The translations under genes were made by a program, and so were the position numbers. Source: Desulfocapsaceae bacterium (lineage in GTDB: Bacteria; Desulfobacterota; Desulfobulbia; Desulfobulbales; Desulfocapsaceae). Taken from it: a DNA stretch of 14,442 nucleotides. The notes beneath the pieces were generated by a model. That model was not told the DNA's origin. It saw only the letters and a program-made list of their open reading frames with translations, and ran no database searches. Each line of letters begins with the position of its first letter. The stretch's first letter is position 1. The stretch lies in the NCBI GenBank assembly GCA_029934775.1, contig JAOZLO010000008.1:1-14442 (forward strand), in the 5' to 3' direction. Shown piece by piece: positions 7,602-14,028 of the stretch.

Positions 7602-7636
7602 CTTTACGCCCTCAAGCCTGCCCGCAGGGCATTATG
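7602..7636. repeat. 35-base dispersed repeat, copy 2 (upstream of RNase)
   Basis: Matches 1447-1481 at 32 of 35 positions. It contains the tight hairpin CCTGC-CC-GCAGG, overlapping the alternative GCCCT/AGGGC arms. It ends 7 bases before the probable ATG at 7644, exactly where a ribosome binding site would normally lie, and no Shine-Dalgarno is visible there. If the upstream GTG at 7548 were used, the repeat would be translated. Confidence 0.7.
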
Positions 7637-7643
7637 TTCTGTT

Positions 7644-9647
7644 ATGATAACTACGGGAAACCTTATTGAATACCTTGATAACGGTAAATTTATCTGTGCA
7701 CTTGTTATAGAGTGCCAGCCCAAACGGCTCCGTCTGGTAAATCAGAACGGCAGAGAAATAAATCTACCTGTATCACGAGTCGTTCACTGCTCAAATAAAA
7801 TTCATTCTGTTAAAGTCAGTAGAGAATCTCTCACACAGCACCTTCAGAGTACCACAGCAAAGCGCAATTCTCTTATGAGAGATATTCATCTGAAAGAGAT
7901 ATGGGAGCTCACATCTGAAGAACAGAACACCTCATTCAGCCCATCTTTCCTGGCTGAGTTAACTTTTGGTGAAGAGGCTAATGATGACATCGTCTCCGCT
8001 TTTCTAAGATCTGTATTTGCTGATAAACTGTTTTTCAAATACAACGATGGAAGAATTAAGGTCAACAGCCCTGAACAAGTTGATAAACTGCAGATTCAAC
8101 GAGAAAAAGAGGAAAAAAAGCTTCTTCTTATCAATGAAGGCGCTGATAGTGTCGCCGCACTCTTTGACAGGAAAGAAGTCGCTGAAAAGCTTGACCCCCT
8201 GCTTGCAGAATCTCTCCATTTAATCCGCGATTTCTATGTTCATGGCAATGAGGGCCAAAATTCAACTACTGCCAAACAGATCCTCAAAACTGCCGGGCTG
8301 ACGAAACCCCATGATCCTTTTCACCTTCTCGTAAAAGCCGGCCTCTGGGGCACTAATGAGAATATCCCTTTACTGCGCAACAAAATCCCTGTTAATTTCC
8401 CTCTTGAAGCTCGGCAGCAGGCTGAACAGATTCTACAGCGTGGTCACGAGGAACTGTTCGAGGACTCAGGCAGGGTTGACTATACCCACCTCTCCCCCGT
8501 CACCATCGATGGCCCGACTACTCTCGATTTTGATGATGCTCTCACCCTTGAGGAGCAGGACGGGAACTATCTGGTTGGTATCCACATATCGGATGTAGCG
8601 CACTATGTTCGTCCGGGTGATCCACTTTTCCAGGAGGCAATGCGCCGGGGAACCTCAATATATTTCCCGGAAGGCCAGATACCCATGCTGCCCCGCCATC
8701 TCTCCCAGGGTATATGCAGTCTGATTCAGGATGAAATACGGGCAGCCTTCAGTTACATGATCCTGCTGTCAGCTGAAGCTGAGGTCCTGAAAGTTAAAAT
8801 TGTACCTTCAATTATCAAAGTGGCAAGACGCCTCACTTACGATGAAGTTGACCGGATGCTCGAAAATGATAAAGAGATCCGACTTTTCAATATGCTTCGG
8901 AAAAAATTGCGACAGCGAAGAATTAAAAACGACGCTCTCCTCCTTCCCTTTCCTGATGTCAATATCTTTATCGACCATCAGGGGCATGTTAATGTTAATC
9001 TGGGAAAAAGTGATACAGCTGCCCGGACAATTGTCTCTGAGATGATGATCCTGGCGAATAAAGAATCAGCGAAATATGTCGCTGACAGGATGGTTCCAGG
9101 CCTCTTCAGGTCACAGCCGAAATTAAAAAACAGGATCGTGTTTGGCGAAGATGATGACCTGTTCCAGAACACTCTTCAGCGAAAACAACTGCCTCGAGGT
9201 GAACTTTCAACCAATGCAAAACCCCATAGCGGACTGGGGGTTCCCCATTACACCACTGTTACTTCTCCTATACGAAGATTGCTTGACCTGGTGATGCAGC
9301 ATCAGCTCAACTCAATCGTTCGCAGAAGGGAGCCAATTTTCACAGAAGAGATGTGCAAAGATTTTACATCTGTGCTTACACGGACACTTAGCTCCGCTAA
9401 TAATGTGAGACATCATCGGCAGCGTTACTGGCTGCTCAAATATTTAGCCGACCGCAAAGGCCAGTTGGTAAATGCCCTGGTTATTCATGTGGGACCCAAA
9501 AGAGTTAATCTTCTGCTGACTGACATTCTTATGGACTTTGAGCTGCCGACTCCAGCCAAGTCAGGAATTGCAAACAATACAAATATAAACGTGAGAATCC
9601 TCAAGTCAGACCCGCTTGATAATGTTGTTCGGTTCGACTGGGCCTGA
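7644..9647 (+). CDS. RNase II/R-family 3'-5' exoribonuclease
   Basis: Processive 3'-to-5' exoribonuclease for RNA decay and maturation. From ATG 7644 it has 667 residues: an N-terminal domain (about 1-230), the RNB catalytic domain, then a short S1-like OB fold at the C-terminus (from about GQLVNALVIHVGPKRV). The RNB active site is intact: TIDGPTTLDFDDAL places Asp289, 295, 297 and 298 like D201/D207/D209/D210 of E. coli RNase II. HISDVAHYV, YFPEGQIPMLP and TSPIRRLLDLVMQHQL also match. The frame is open back to GTG 7548 (699 residues), but the added 32 residues run through a non-coding repeat and do not look like protein; the segment after M33 (TGNLIEYLDNGKFICALV) looks like a normal N-terminus. 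I cannot separate rnb from rnr by sight, so no symbol is given; size is closer to RNase II. Confidence 0.9.
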   Translation: MITTGNLIEYLDNGKFICALVIECQPKRLRLVNQNGREINLPVSRVVHCSNKIHSVKVSRESLTQHLQSTTAKRNSLMRDIHLKEIWELTSEEQNTSFSPSFLAELTFGEEANDDIVSAFLRSVFADKLFFKYNDGRIKVNSPEQVDKLQIQREKEEKKLLLINEGADSVAALFDRKEVAEKLDPLLAESLHLIRDFYVHGNEGQNSTTAKQILKTAGLTKPHDPFHLLVKAGLWGTNENIPLLRNKIPVNFPLEARQQAEQILQRGHEELFEDSGRVDYTHLSPVTIDGPTTLDFDDALTLEEQDGNYLVGIHISDVAHYVRPGDPLFQEAMRRGTSIYFPEGQIPMLPRHLSQGICSLIQDEIRAAFSYMILLSAEAEVLKVKIVPSIIKVARRLTYDEVDRMLENDKEIRLFNMLRKKLRQRRIKNDALLLPFPDVNIFIDHQGHVNVNLGKSDTAARTIVSEMMILANKESAKYVADRMVPGLFRSQPKLKNRIVFGEDDDLFQNTLQRKQLPRGELSTNAKPHSGLGVPHYTTVTSPIRRLLDLVMQHQLNSIVRRREPIFTEEMCKDFTSVLTRTLSSANNVRHHRQRYWLLKYLADRKGQLVNALVIHVGPKRVNLLLTDILMDFELPTPAKSGIANNTNINVRILKSDPLDNVVRFDWA

Positions 9648-9651
9648 AAAA

Positions 9652-9945
9652 ATGACAAATATATTTCCAGGCGCAATGACAATGGTGAAGATTGACGGAG
9701 CCAAAGTCAAATTGTTACGGGAAAAACAAGGACTTACTCAGTTGTATATAGCTACAGCTGTCCAGGTAACAACTGATACCATCTCCCGATGGGAAAATAA
9801 AAGATATCCCAGTATAAAAAAAGAAAACGGTTTGAACCTTGCCGAAGCTCTGGGTGTCGACCTTGAATATCTTCTTGAAACGGTGACTGATGATTCCCCT
9901 CAGACCGTATTTACTGCTGCAAAAACTACCATTATATCAAAATAA
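9652..9945 (+). CDS. Small XRE-family helix-turn-helix regulator, possibly truncated
   Basis: DNA-binding protein of the Cro/C1 type, 97 residues from ATG 9652. The HTH spans about 17-75: KVKLLREKQGLTQLYIATAV, then TTDTISRWENKRYPSIKKEN with the recognition helix at TTDTISRWENK, then ALGVDLEYLLE. The start is uncertain: the frame opens at TTG 9616 inside the RNase gene, and ATG 9676 or 9685 are also possible; none has a good Shine-Dalgarno. The 4-base gap after the RNase stop suggests cotranscription. Deltaproteobacterial relatives of this HTH are often fused to a longer C-terminal region (general knowledge, unchecked here). The frame remains open for 71 codons past the TAA, so loss of a C-terminal part is possible. 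Confidence 0.82.
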   Translation: MTNIFPGAMTMVKIDGAKVKLLREKQGLTQLYIATAVQVTTDTISRWENKRYPSIKKENGLNLAEALGVDLEYLLETVTDDSPQTVFTAAKTTIISK

Positions 9946-10283
9946 AATGGCTCTTCAGGAACAGTGCAAGCGGCAGACTCTCCATTTCAATTCAGTTGCA
10001 ATCCTCCCTTCAGGGAACAATTAGAGGAGTCATTCGTTACAGGCACCCTGTTAATGGAAATTTTGTTGAGTTACGCATATCGCCTTAACCAGTCAGCAGT
10101 CGCCTTTCCAAAAAGCACCTCTTCTGCTGTACATACACGTTGTAATCCTCCACCTTAACCCGATACCGGGTCGATGTCGGGCCGTTTCTCACCCTATTTC
10201 ACCTTATGTCCACTGGAAAACAGCTACATTATGCCGTAAAAAATAAGAAAGCAATTCCTAAAACCCTACCAAAGGAGGACATT
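9946..10283 (+). other. Open frame after the XRE stop, then apparent intergenic DNA
   Basis: Immediately after the XRE TAA (9943-9945) the same frame has 71 sense codons up to TAA 10156-10158. Another frame nearby reads GTIRGVIRYRHPVNGNFVEL before a stop. Neither is recognisable. This fits a decayed C-terminal domain with several lesions, or chance. A small hairpin ACCCG-ATAC-CGGGT lies at 10158-10171, with no T-run. Beyond it I see only the Shine-Dalgarno for the next gene (AAAGGAGGAC, 10270-10279). Confidence 0.35.
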
Positions 10284-10370
10284 ATGAAACTGCAACACAC
10301 AATTTTTCTGGCCGCTATTTTTTTATTGTTAAGCAGTTTTCAACTGCATCAGGAAACGACAGAGCCGTGA
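10284..10370 (+). pseudogene. Signal peptide fragment, out of frame with the glycine-zipper ORF
   Basis: ATG 10284 follows an excellent Shine-Dalgarno (AAAGGAGGA at 10270-10278) and encodes a clear signal peptide, MKLQHTIFLAAIFLLLSSF. It then hits TGA at 10368-10370 after 28 codons. Switching one frame back at the TTTT run near 10336-10340 gives SSFSTASGNDRAVKGLILGG, joining smoothly to the ORF that starts at GTG 10367. This looks like a single-base deletion in a T-run, either a real mutation or a sequencing error, in an otherwise intact exported protein gene. Confidence 0.7.
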
Positions 10371-10744
10371 AAGGCCTTATTCTAGGAGGTGGAAGTGGCG
10401 CTCTGGTTGGCCAGGCCATCGGACATAATACGGAATCAACAATCATCGGAGCAACAGTGGGAGGTATTGTGGGTTATTTAATCGGCAACCAGGCTCACCC
10501 GCATAATCGCTACTACAATCACGTAACAACATATTCAGACAGGAGATATCGTCATCATGAGCGCCCGCGGATAATCAAAACAAAATATCGGGACTACTAC
10601 CACCATGGAAAAACATGCAGAGAAACGATTACTGTTACCAGGAAACATGGAACCAGGAATCGAATCGTATCAACTGAATGCTGGAGGGAAGATTCTGGAA
10701 ATCATCGTTATAACAGGAGGCATCAAGGAAGATTTTATCACTGA
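10367..10744 (+). CDS. Glycine-zipper domain protein (mature part of a frameshifted exported protein)
   Basis: The 125-codon frame begins at GTG, which is probably not the true start; the real one is ATG 10284, one frame away. The first 45 residues are a glycine-zipper membrane-associating segment: GLILGGGSGALVGQAIGHNT and IIGATVGGIVGYLIGNQ. A basic, Tyr- and His-rich middle (HPHNRYYNHV to KTKYRDYYHHGK) follows, then CRETITVTRKHGTRNRIVSTECW, similar in pattern to the C-terminal tail of 17-kDa surface-antigen-like proteins, with two cysteines that could pair. Likely periplasmic or outer-membrane associated, function unknown. It converges on the minus-strand gene ending at 10809. Confidence 0.7.
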   Translation: MKGLILGGGSGALVGQAIGHNTESTIIGATVGGIVGYLIGNQAHPHNRYYNHVTTYSDRRYRHHERPRIIKTKYRDYYHHGKTCRETITVTRKHGTRNRIVSTECWREDSGNHRYNRRHQGRFYH

Positions 10745-10775
10745 AAAAAGAATCAGGAGGCTGTCCGCAACTCAG

Positions 10776-10810
10776 AGTTATCAGTTACTGACAGTTGATA
10801 ACTGACAACT
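10776..10810. repeat. AGTTATC/CAACTGAC-type inverted repeat between convergent genes
   Basis: AGTTATCA (10776-10783) pairs with TGATAACT (10796-10803), and CAGTT-GAT-AACTG (10792-10804) is a nested palindrome. The stretch is built of variants of a roughly 7-base unit (AGTTATC, AGTTACTG, ACTGACA). It lies between two convergent stop codons and could act as a weak two-way transcript end. AACTGACAACT also occurs at 10-20 inside ileS. Confidence 0.5.
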
Positions 10811-11066
10811 AAATTACCTCAACTGCCCAGACAGGAATATGTGTCAGAATATACTTCTGAACTGCTTCCTGTCTGTCAGATCTGCCAACATCTTCAACAG
10901 ATGCCAGAACCTCATCATAATCAAACCAGCAGATCTCTTTATCAGCACGGTTATATACTGTAAAAATCCGTCTATCCTGCTGTTCAATATCTTCTTCTTC
11001 CTGGATAGCTCCAACAAGTTGACCGGCCTCTTCGAAACTGAGAAATTTTACTTTTTCTTCACTCAT
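10809..11066 (-). CDS. Small acidic protein of unknown function
   Basis: 85 residues from ATG 11066, or 89 from ATG 11078. The inner start has GGGGA six bases upstream; the outer has no Shine-Dalgarno. I do not recognise the family. The protein is acidic and soluble-looking, without signal peptide or membrane helix: KVKFLSFEEAGQLVGAIQ, then EEEDIEQQDRRIFTVYNRADKEICWFDYDEVLASVEDV and a hydrophobic end, HIPVWAVEVI. The alternation of short beta-like and acidic helical stretches suggests one compact domain. It lies downstream of rpmB on the same strand, separated by hairpin repeat copy C. It is probably real because codon use and composition look ordinary and the shadow frame on the other strand does not. 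Confidence 0.65.
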   Translation of the reverse strand: MSEEKVKFLSFEEAGQLVGAIQEEEDIEQQDRRIFTVYNRADKEICWFDYDEVLASVEDVGRSDRQEAVQKYILTHIPVWAVEVI

Positions 11067-11094
11067 TTCAGTCCCCATTAAAAAAAGGAAATCA

Positions 11095-11160
11095 ACGCAT
11101 TTTTTTAAACATTATTGACATAAACATACCACTAAGGTAACTATACCACCTTGTGGGGTT
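11095..11160 (-). repeat. Dispersed hairpin repeat, copy C (downstream of rpmB)
   Basis: Read on the minus strand this starts with AACCCCACAAGGTGGTATAG and resembles copies A and B over CCCCACAAGG-GGTATA, with a looser match through GTGGTATG and an A-rich tail. CCAC-CTT-GTGG and GGTA-ACTA-TACC are short hairpins in it. It begins about 25 bases after the rpmB stop in rpmB's orientation, the same placement as copies A and B relative to envC and ctpA. Confidence 0.6.
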
Positions 11161-11182
11161 GCCAGCGCCTTGCTCTGTTATG

Positions 11183-11377
11183 TTAAGCAGATTTTACTAC
11201 AGCACCAGACCGGATACAGCGAGTACATACCCTGCTTCGTTTAGTACTCCCACTTGCAGTTACCATGCGCACTCTCTTGAGATTAGGAAGCCACCTTCTC
11301 CTCGTTTTATTATGCGCATGGGAAACATTATTCCCAGTCAACGGTCCCTTGCCGCAAATTTCACATACTTTGGCCAT
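11183..11377 (-). CDS. rpmB: 50S ribosomal protein L28
   Basis: Large-subunit ribosomal protein, 64 residues, full length for bacterial L28. [33 protein letters not shown] N-terminus and the [13 protein letters not shown]-terminal motif identify it. Cys5, Cys8, Cys51 and Cys54 form the zinc-binding C+ variant, so the protein should need zinc; some bacteria carry a second cysteine-free paralogue induced under zinc limitation, not present here. The start is well supported by GAGGAGAG just upstream. It stands alone without rpmG, divergent from resB. Confidence 0.96.
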   Translation of the reverse strand: MAKVCEICGKGPLTGNNVSHAHNKTRRRWLPNLKRVRMVTASGSTKRSRVCTRCIRSGAVVKSA

Positions 11378-11702
11378 TTTAAACTCTCCTCATATTGGAT
11401 GCATCTCCATGGGGTTTGTTCCCACATGGCAGACGACTAAATAGTATAGGTGAAAAATAATTACAGAACCATGTAAGATACCCATTTTCAAAAATAATGG
11501 CAAGCAATTTTATAGAGGGTCAATCCCACCCTCCCGATGACCACTTATCGTCTTTTTTTCCTGTTCGTAAAAAAGATTTGATGTTCTTATCTTCAAAATC
11601 ATTTACCTTGTCGCTCTCAAGTAAATTCATTGAAATCTGACATTACATATGGTAGCCATATCAGCCCATATCAAGAATAATTCTTAACTATTTTTATTTT
11701 AA
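11378..11702. other. Divergent spacer rpmB / resB
   Basis: 325 bases with no gene. On the minus strand TATACT (at 11443-11448) is a possible -10 for rpmB, but I see no good -35. Imperfect stem TTTA-C-CTTG / CAAG-TAAA lies at 11602-11625. The last 60 bases before resB are dense in palindromes, listed separately. Confidence 0.45.
11647..11685. promoter_or_regulatory. Palindrome cluster upstream of resB, possible operator
   Basis: ATATGG-TAG-CCATAT (11647-11661) is a perfect dyad. Its right half-site is repeated at 11666-11671 (CCATATCA twice in 18 bases), and AAGAAT-A-ATTCTT (11673-11685) is a second perfect dyad. The cluster ends 17 bases before the resB ATG. I do not recognise a known regulator site; a binding site for a repressor or activator is only an inference. 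Confidence 0.35.
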
Positions 11703-13025
11703 ATGAAACAACTTAATTCTATCTGGAACTTTTTCTCCTCCGTAAAACTCGCTATCTTCACTCTGAGTTTTATTGCAATATCTTCTATTATCGGCACGGT
11801 AATCCCCCAGGGAGAACCAACTGGGTTCTATGTGAATCAATATGGGCCTAAAGTTGCGCAATTCTTTCAGGTTCTCGATATTCCCGACATGTATTATTCC
11901 TGGTGGTTTACAGGACTATTAGGACTACTCAGCGCCAATCTCATAATTTGCAGCCTCGACAGATTTCCCACAGTACTGAAAATTATAAAGGCGGATAATC
12001 TCTCCATCCTCCCCTCAAGACTTGACAAGATGAGTGACAGCAGTTCATGGCAGAGAGTTCAGGGCGATGTCGCAAAGCTGAACATTTCAGATATTCTTCG
12101 AAATGCAGGCTGGCGACCAGAATCAAGAAAGATGGAAACGGGTGAACTTTTTTTTAGTCAGAAAGGTGCCTGGAGCAGAACCGGTGTATATATCGTTCAT
12201 ACTTCTATCCTCGTCATTTTTATCGGTGCCATTATCGGTCATTTCTGGGGATTTAAAGGCAATGTAATGATACCGGAAACAAAAAGCAGTACAAAGATAT
12301 TCTCCTCAGGCTCTCGGGTACCGATTGAACTCGGTTTCGAAGTACGATGTGATTCTTTTGGTATTCAATATTACGATAGGGGGATGGTCAAAGAATATGA
12401 AAGCAGCTTGACTATTCTTGAGAATGGAAAAGAAGTAGTACAAAAATTTATTGAAGTGAACAGCCCGCTTACCTATAAAGGTATAACCTTTTATCAATCC
12501 AGTTATGAAGGTTACCAAGAATTCATTGTAACCATCGAAGATGTTGACAGCAAAGAAAGCAAATATTTCATCGTTCCATTTCAAAAGCAGAAGATATGGG
12601 ATGGAAAAGAGGTCCGCTTCGGCATAATTAACGCCGAGGCCCTTGGTCAGAGAGTTGTTCGGGCAAAACTCTGGCTGAAAGCCGGTGACTCGCCTGCGGT
12701 CATCGAATGGCTCGAAGACAACAAAAGCATCAACATTAAAAACGGGGATAAAAGTTACACTGTTACCGTTAAGCAGATGTATGCGACAGGGTTGCAGGTC
12801 GCAAAAGATCCCGGTGTATGGTTTGTTTACGTTGGCTGCGGGCTTATGCTGCTCGGGCTCTATATGGCCTTTTTCATGTCCCATAAAAGAATCTGGCTCT
12901 ATCAAAAGAGCGATGGCGATTATAGCACTGTAGTGCTGGCAGGATCAACCAACAAAAACAAAATTGAATTCTCCAGGCAGTTTGCAGAGTTGGAGAAACA
13001 GATCAGAAAATCTTACGGAGCATAA
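11703..13025 (+). CDS. resB: Cytochrome c biogenesis protein ResB (Ccs1-type)
   Basis: Membrane component of System II cytochrome c maturation, which with CcsA moves haem across the membrane and attaches it to CXXCH motifs. The 440 residues show TM1 (about 14-34), TM2 (about 65-85), TM3 (about 161-183, GVYIVHTSILVIFIGAIIGH), a large extracytoplasmic domain (about 184-365), and TM4 (about 371-392) introduced by TGLQVAKDPGVWFVYVGC and followed by FFMSHKRIW, all family hallmarks. His166 in TM3 is a candidate haem ligand. The N-terminus (IWNFFSSVKLAIFTL, IIGTVIPQ) fits ATG 11703, though no Shine-Dalgarno is visible. It is followed after 3 bases by ccsA. Confidence 0.94.
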   Translation: MKQLNSIWNFFSSVKLAIFTLSFIAISSIIGTVIPQGEPTGFYVNQYGPKVAQFFQVLDIPDMYYSWWFTGLLGLLSANLIICSLDRFPTVLKIIKADNLSILPSRLDKMSDSSSWQRVQGDVAKLNISDILRNAGWRPESRKMETGELFFSQKGAWSRTGVYIVHTSILVIFIGAIIGHFWGFKGNVMIPETKSSTKIFSSGSRVPIELGFEVRCDSFGIQYYDRGMVKEYESSLTILENGKEVVQKFIEVNSPLTYKGITFYQSSYEGYQEFIVTIEDVDSKESKYFIVPFQKQKIWDGKEVRFGIINAEALGQRVVRAKLWLKAGDSPAVIEWLEDNKSINIKNGDKSYTVTVKQMYATGLQVAKDPGVWFVYVGCGLMLLGLYMAFFMSHKRIWLYQKSDGDYSTVVLAGSTNKNKIEFSRQFAELEKQIRKSYGA

Positions 13026-13028
13026 CGC

Positions 13029-13880
13029 ATGGATAGTTCGCAACTTCTAGGAATAACGACGTTCACGTACCTCTTTTCAACACTGCTTTATGTTGCAATT
13101 CTGGTTTTTAAAGCGCCCCGCCTCGGATATATCGCCACACTGTTTACTTTTATTGCGTGGCTCATTCAGACGGGTGGACTGGTACTGCGATGGATGGAAT
13201 CATATCAACTGGGATTCGGCCATGCACCCCTGACAAATATGTATGAATCGGTTGTATTTTTTTCCTGGGTCATAGTTATTTTATATCTTTTGATCGAGTG
13301 GAAATTTAAAACCAAAATTATTGGTGCCTTTGCTGTCCCCTTTGCCTTTCTGGCAATGGCCTACGCATCCTTTTCCACCGATATCAGTAAAACAATCAAT
13401 CCCCTCGTTCCCGCTCTTCAATCAAACTGGCTGATTGCACATGTTGTTACCTGTTTTGTCGGATATGCGGCTTTTGCAGTTGCTGCCGGACTGGGTATTA
13501 TGTACCTGTTGAAAAATAGATCAAAATCTGGCGACCAGAAATCGTCAGGGTTGCTTGACACTCTGCCGCCACTGAAAACCATTGATGATATTATTCATAA
13601 AACAATGGTTTTTGGATTCATCTGGCTCACCGCCGGAATTATTACCGGTGCAATATGGGCAAATTCAGCATGGGGGACCTATTGGAGCTGGGACCCTAAA
13701 GAGACCTGGTCACTTATCACCTGGTTTGTTTATGCAATAACTCTGCATGCACGATATACCAGGGGATGGGGAGGCACTAAAATTGCGTACCTCTCTATTT
13801 TCGGTTTTCTCGCAGTACTTTTCACATATTACGGTGTAAACTTTCTGCTTGCCGGACTTCATAGTTATGGATCGAATTAA
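13029..13880 (+). CDS. ccsA: Cytochrome c biogenesis protein CcsA (ResC/CcsB-type)
   Basis: Polytopic haem-handling subunit of System II. At 283 residues and with about eight hydrophobic segments it is normal for the family. The WWD signature WGTYWSWDPKETW is at 215-227. Conserved histidines that can hold haem are visible at His65 (GFGHAPLTNMYES), His138 (LIAHVV), His240 (ITLHARY) and His277 (AGLHSYG). The start has GGAG at 13017-13020, eight bases upstream, inside the end of resB, so the two genes are almost certainly cotranscribed. The next gene encodes a multihaem cytochrome, a natural substrate. The symbol varies between databases (ccsA, ccsB, resC). Confidence 0.94.
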   Translation: MDSSQLLGITTFTYLFSTLLYVAILVFKAPRLGYIATLFTFIAWLIQTGGLVLRWMESYQLGFGHAPLTNMYESVVFFSWVIVILYLLIEWKFKTKIIGAFAVPFAFLAMAYASFSTDISKTINPLVPALQSNWLIAHVVTCFVGYAAFAVAAGLGIMYLLKNRSKSGDQKSSGLLDTLPPLKTIDDIIHKTMVFGFIWLTAGIITGAIWANSAWGTYWSWDPKETWSLITWFVYAITLHARYTRGWGGTKIAYLSIFGFLAVLFTYYGVNFLLAGLHSYGSN

Positions 13881-13893
13881 CAGCAGGAGCATA

Positions 13894-13950
13894 ATGCATG
13901 GCAGTCATTCGCAATTGAAACAACGTAATCTTTTGACAAAAGAAAACTAA
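13894..13950 (+). CDS. Possible 18-codon micro-ORF after ccsA
   Basis: ATG at 13894 with AGGAG at 13885-13889 opens MHGSHSQLKQRNLLTKEN and stops at 13948-13950. The initiation region copies that of ccsA: GGAGCATAA, one variable base, then GCATGG, in both places, with TTCGCAA a little downstream in each. It overlaps the -35 box of the cytochrome promoter. It could be a leader peptide, a relic of a local duplication or chance; I lean toward a non-coding relic. Confidence 0.2.
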   Translation: MHGSHSQLKQRNLLTKEN

Positions 13951-13961
13951 AACAGTATAAA
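13933..13961 (+). promoter_or_regulatory. Sigma-70-type promoter for the cytochrome gene
   Basis: TTGACA (13933-13938) matches the -35 consensus fully. A 17-base spacer leads to TATAAA (13956-13961), five of six for the -10 box. Transcription would start near 13968, giving a leader of about 60 bases before ATG 14029. It is the best housekeeping promoter in the window and implies that the cytochrome is strongly transcribed independently of resB-ccsA. Confidence 0.75.
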
Positions 13962-14028
13962 TAATCTCCTAATCGTGTTGTTTAACAGATGTGTCAGCGT
14001 ATTTTATTCAAAAAGTGAGGGGTTCACA

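Noticed and set aside
10080..10160. Minus-strand ORF starting GTGGAGGATTACAACGTG
   Set aside because: It has only about 20 codons before a stop and matches nothing I recognise.
10330..10370. Programmed -1 frameshift in the glycine-zipper gene
   Set aside because: There is no X-XXY-YYZ slippery heptamer in the correct phase and no clear downstream structure; a simple indel in a T-run is the more economical explanation.
12306..12905. 199-codon open frame on the minus strand
   Set aside because: It is antisense to the extracytoplasmic domain of resB, whose frame is intact and recognisable.
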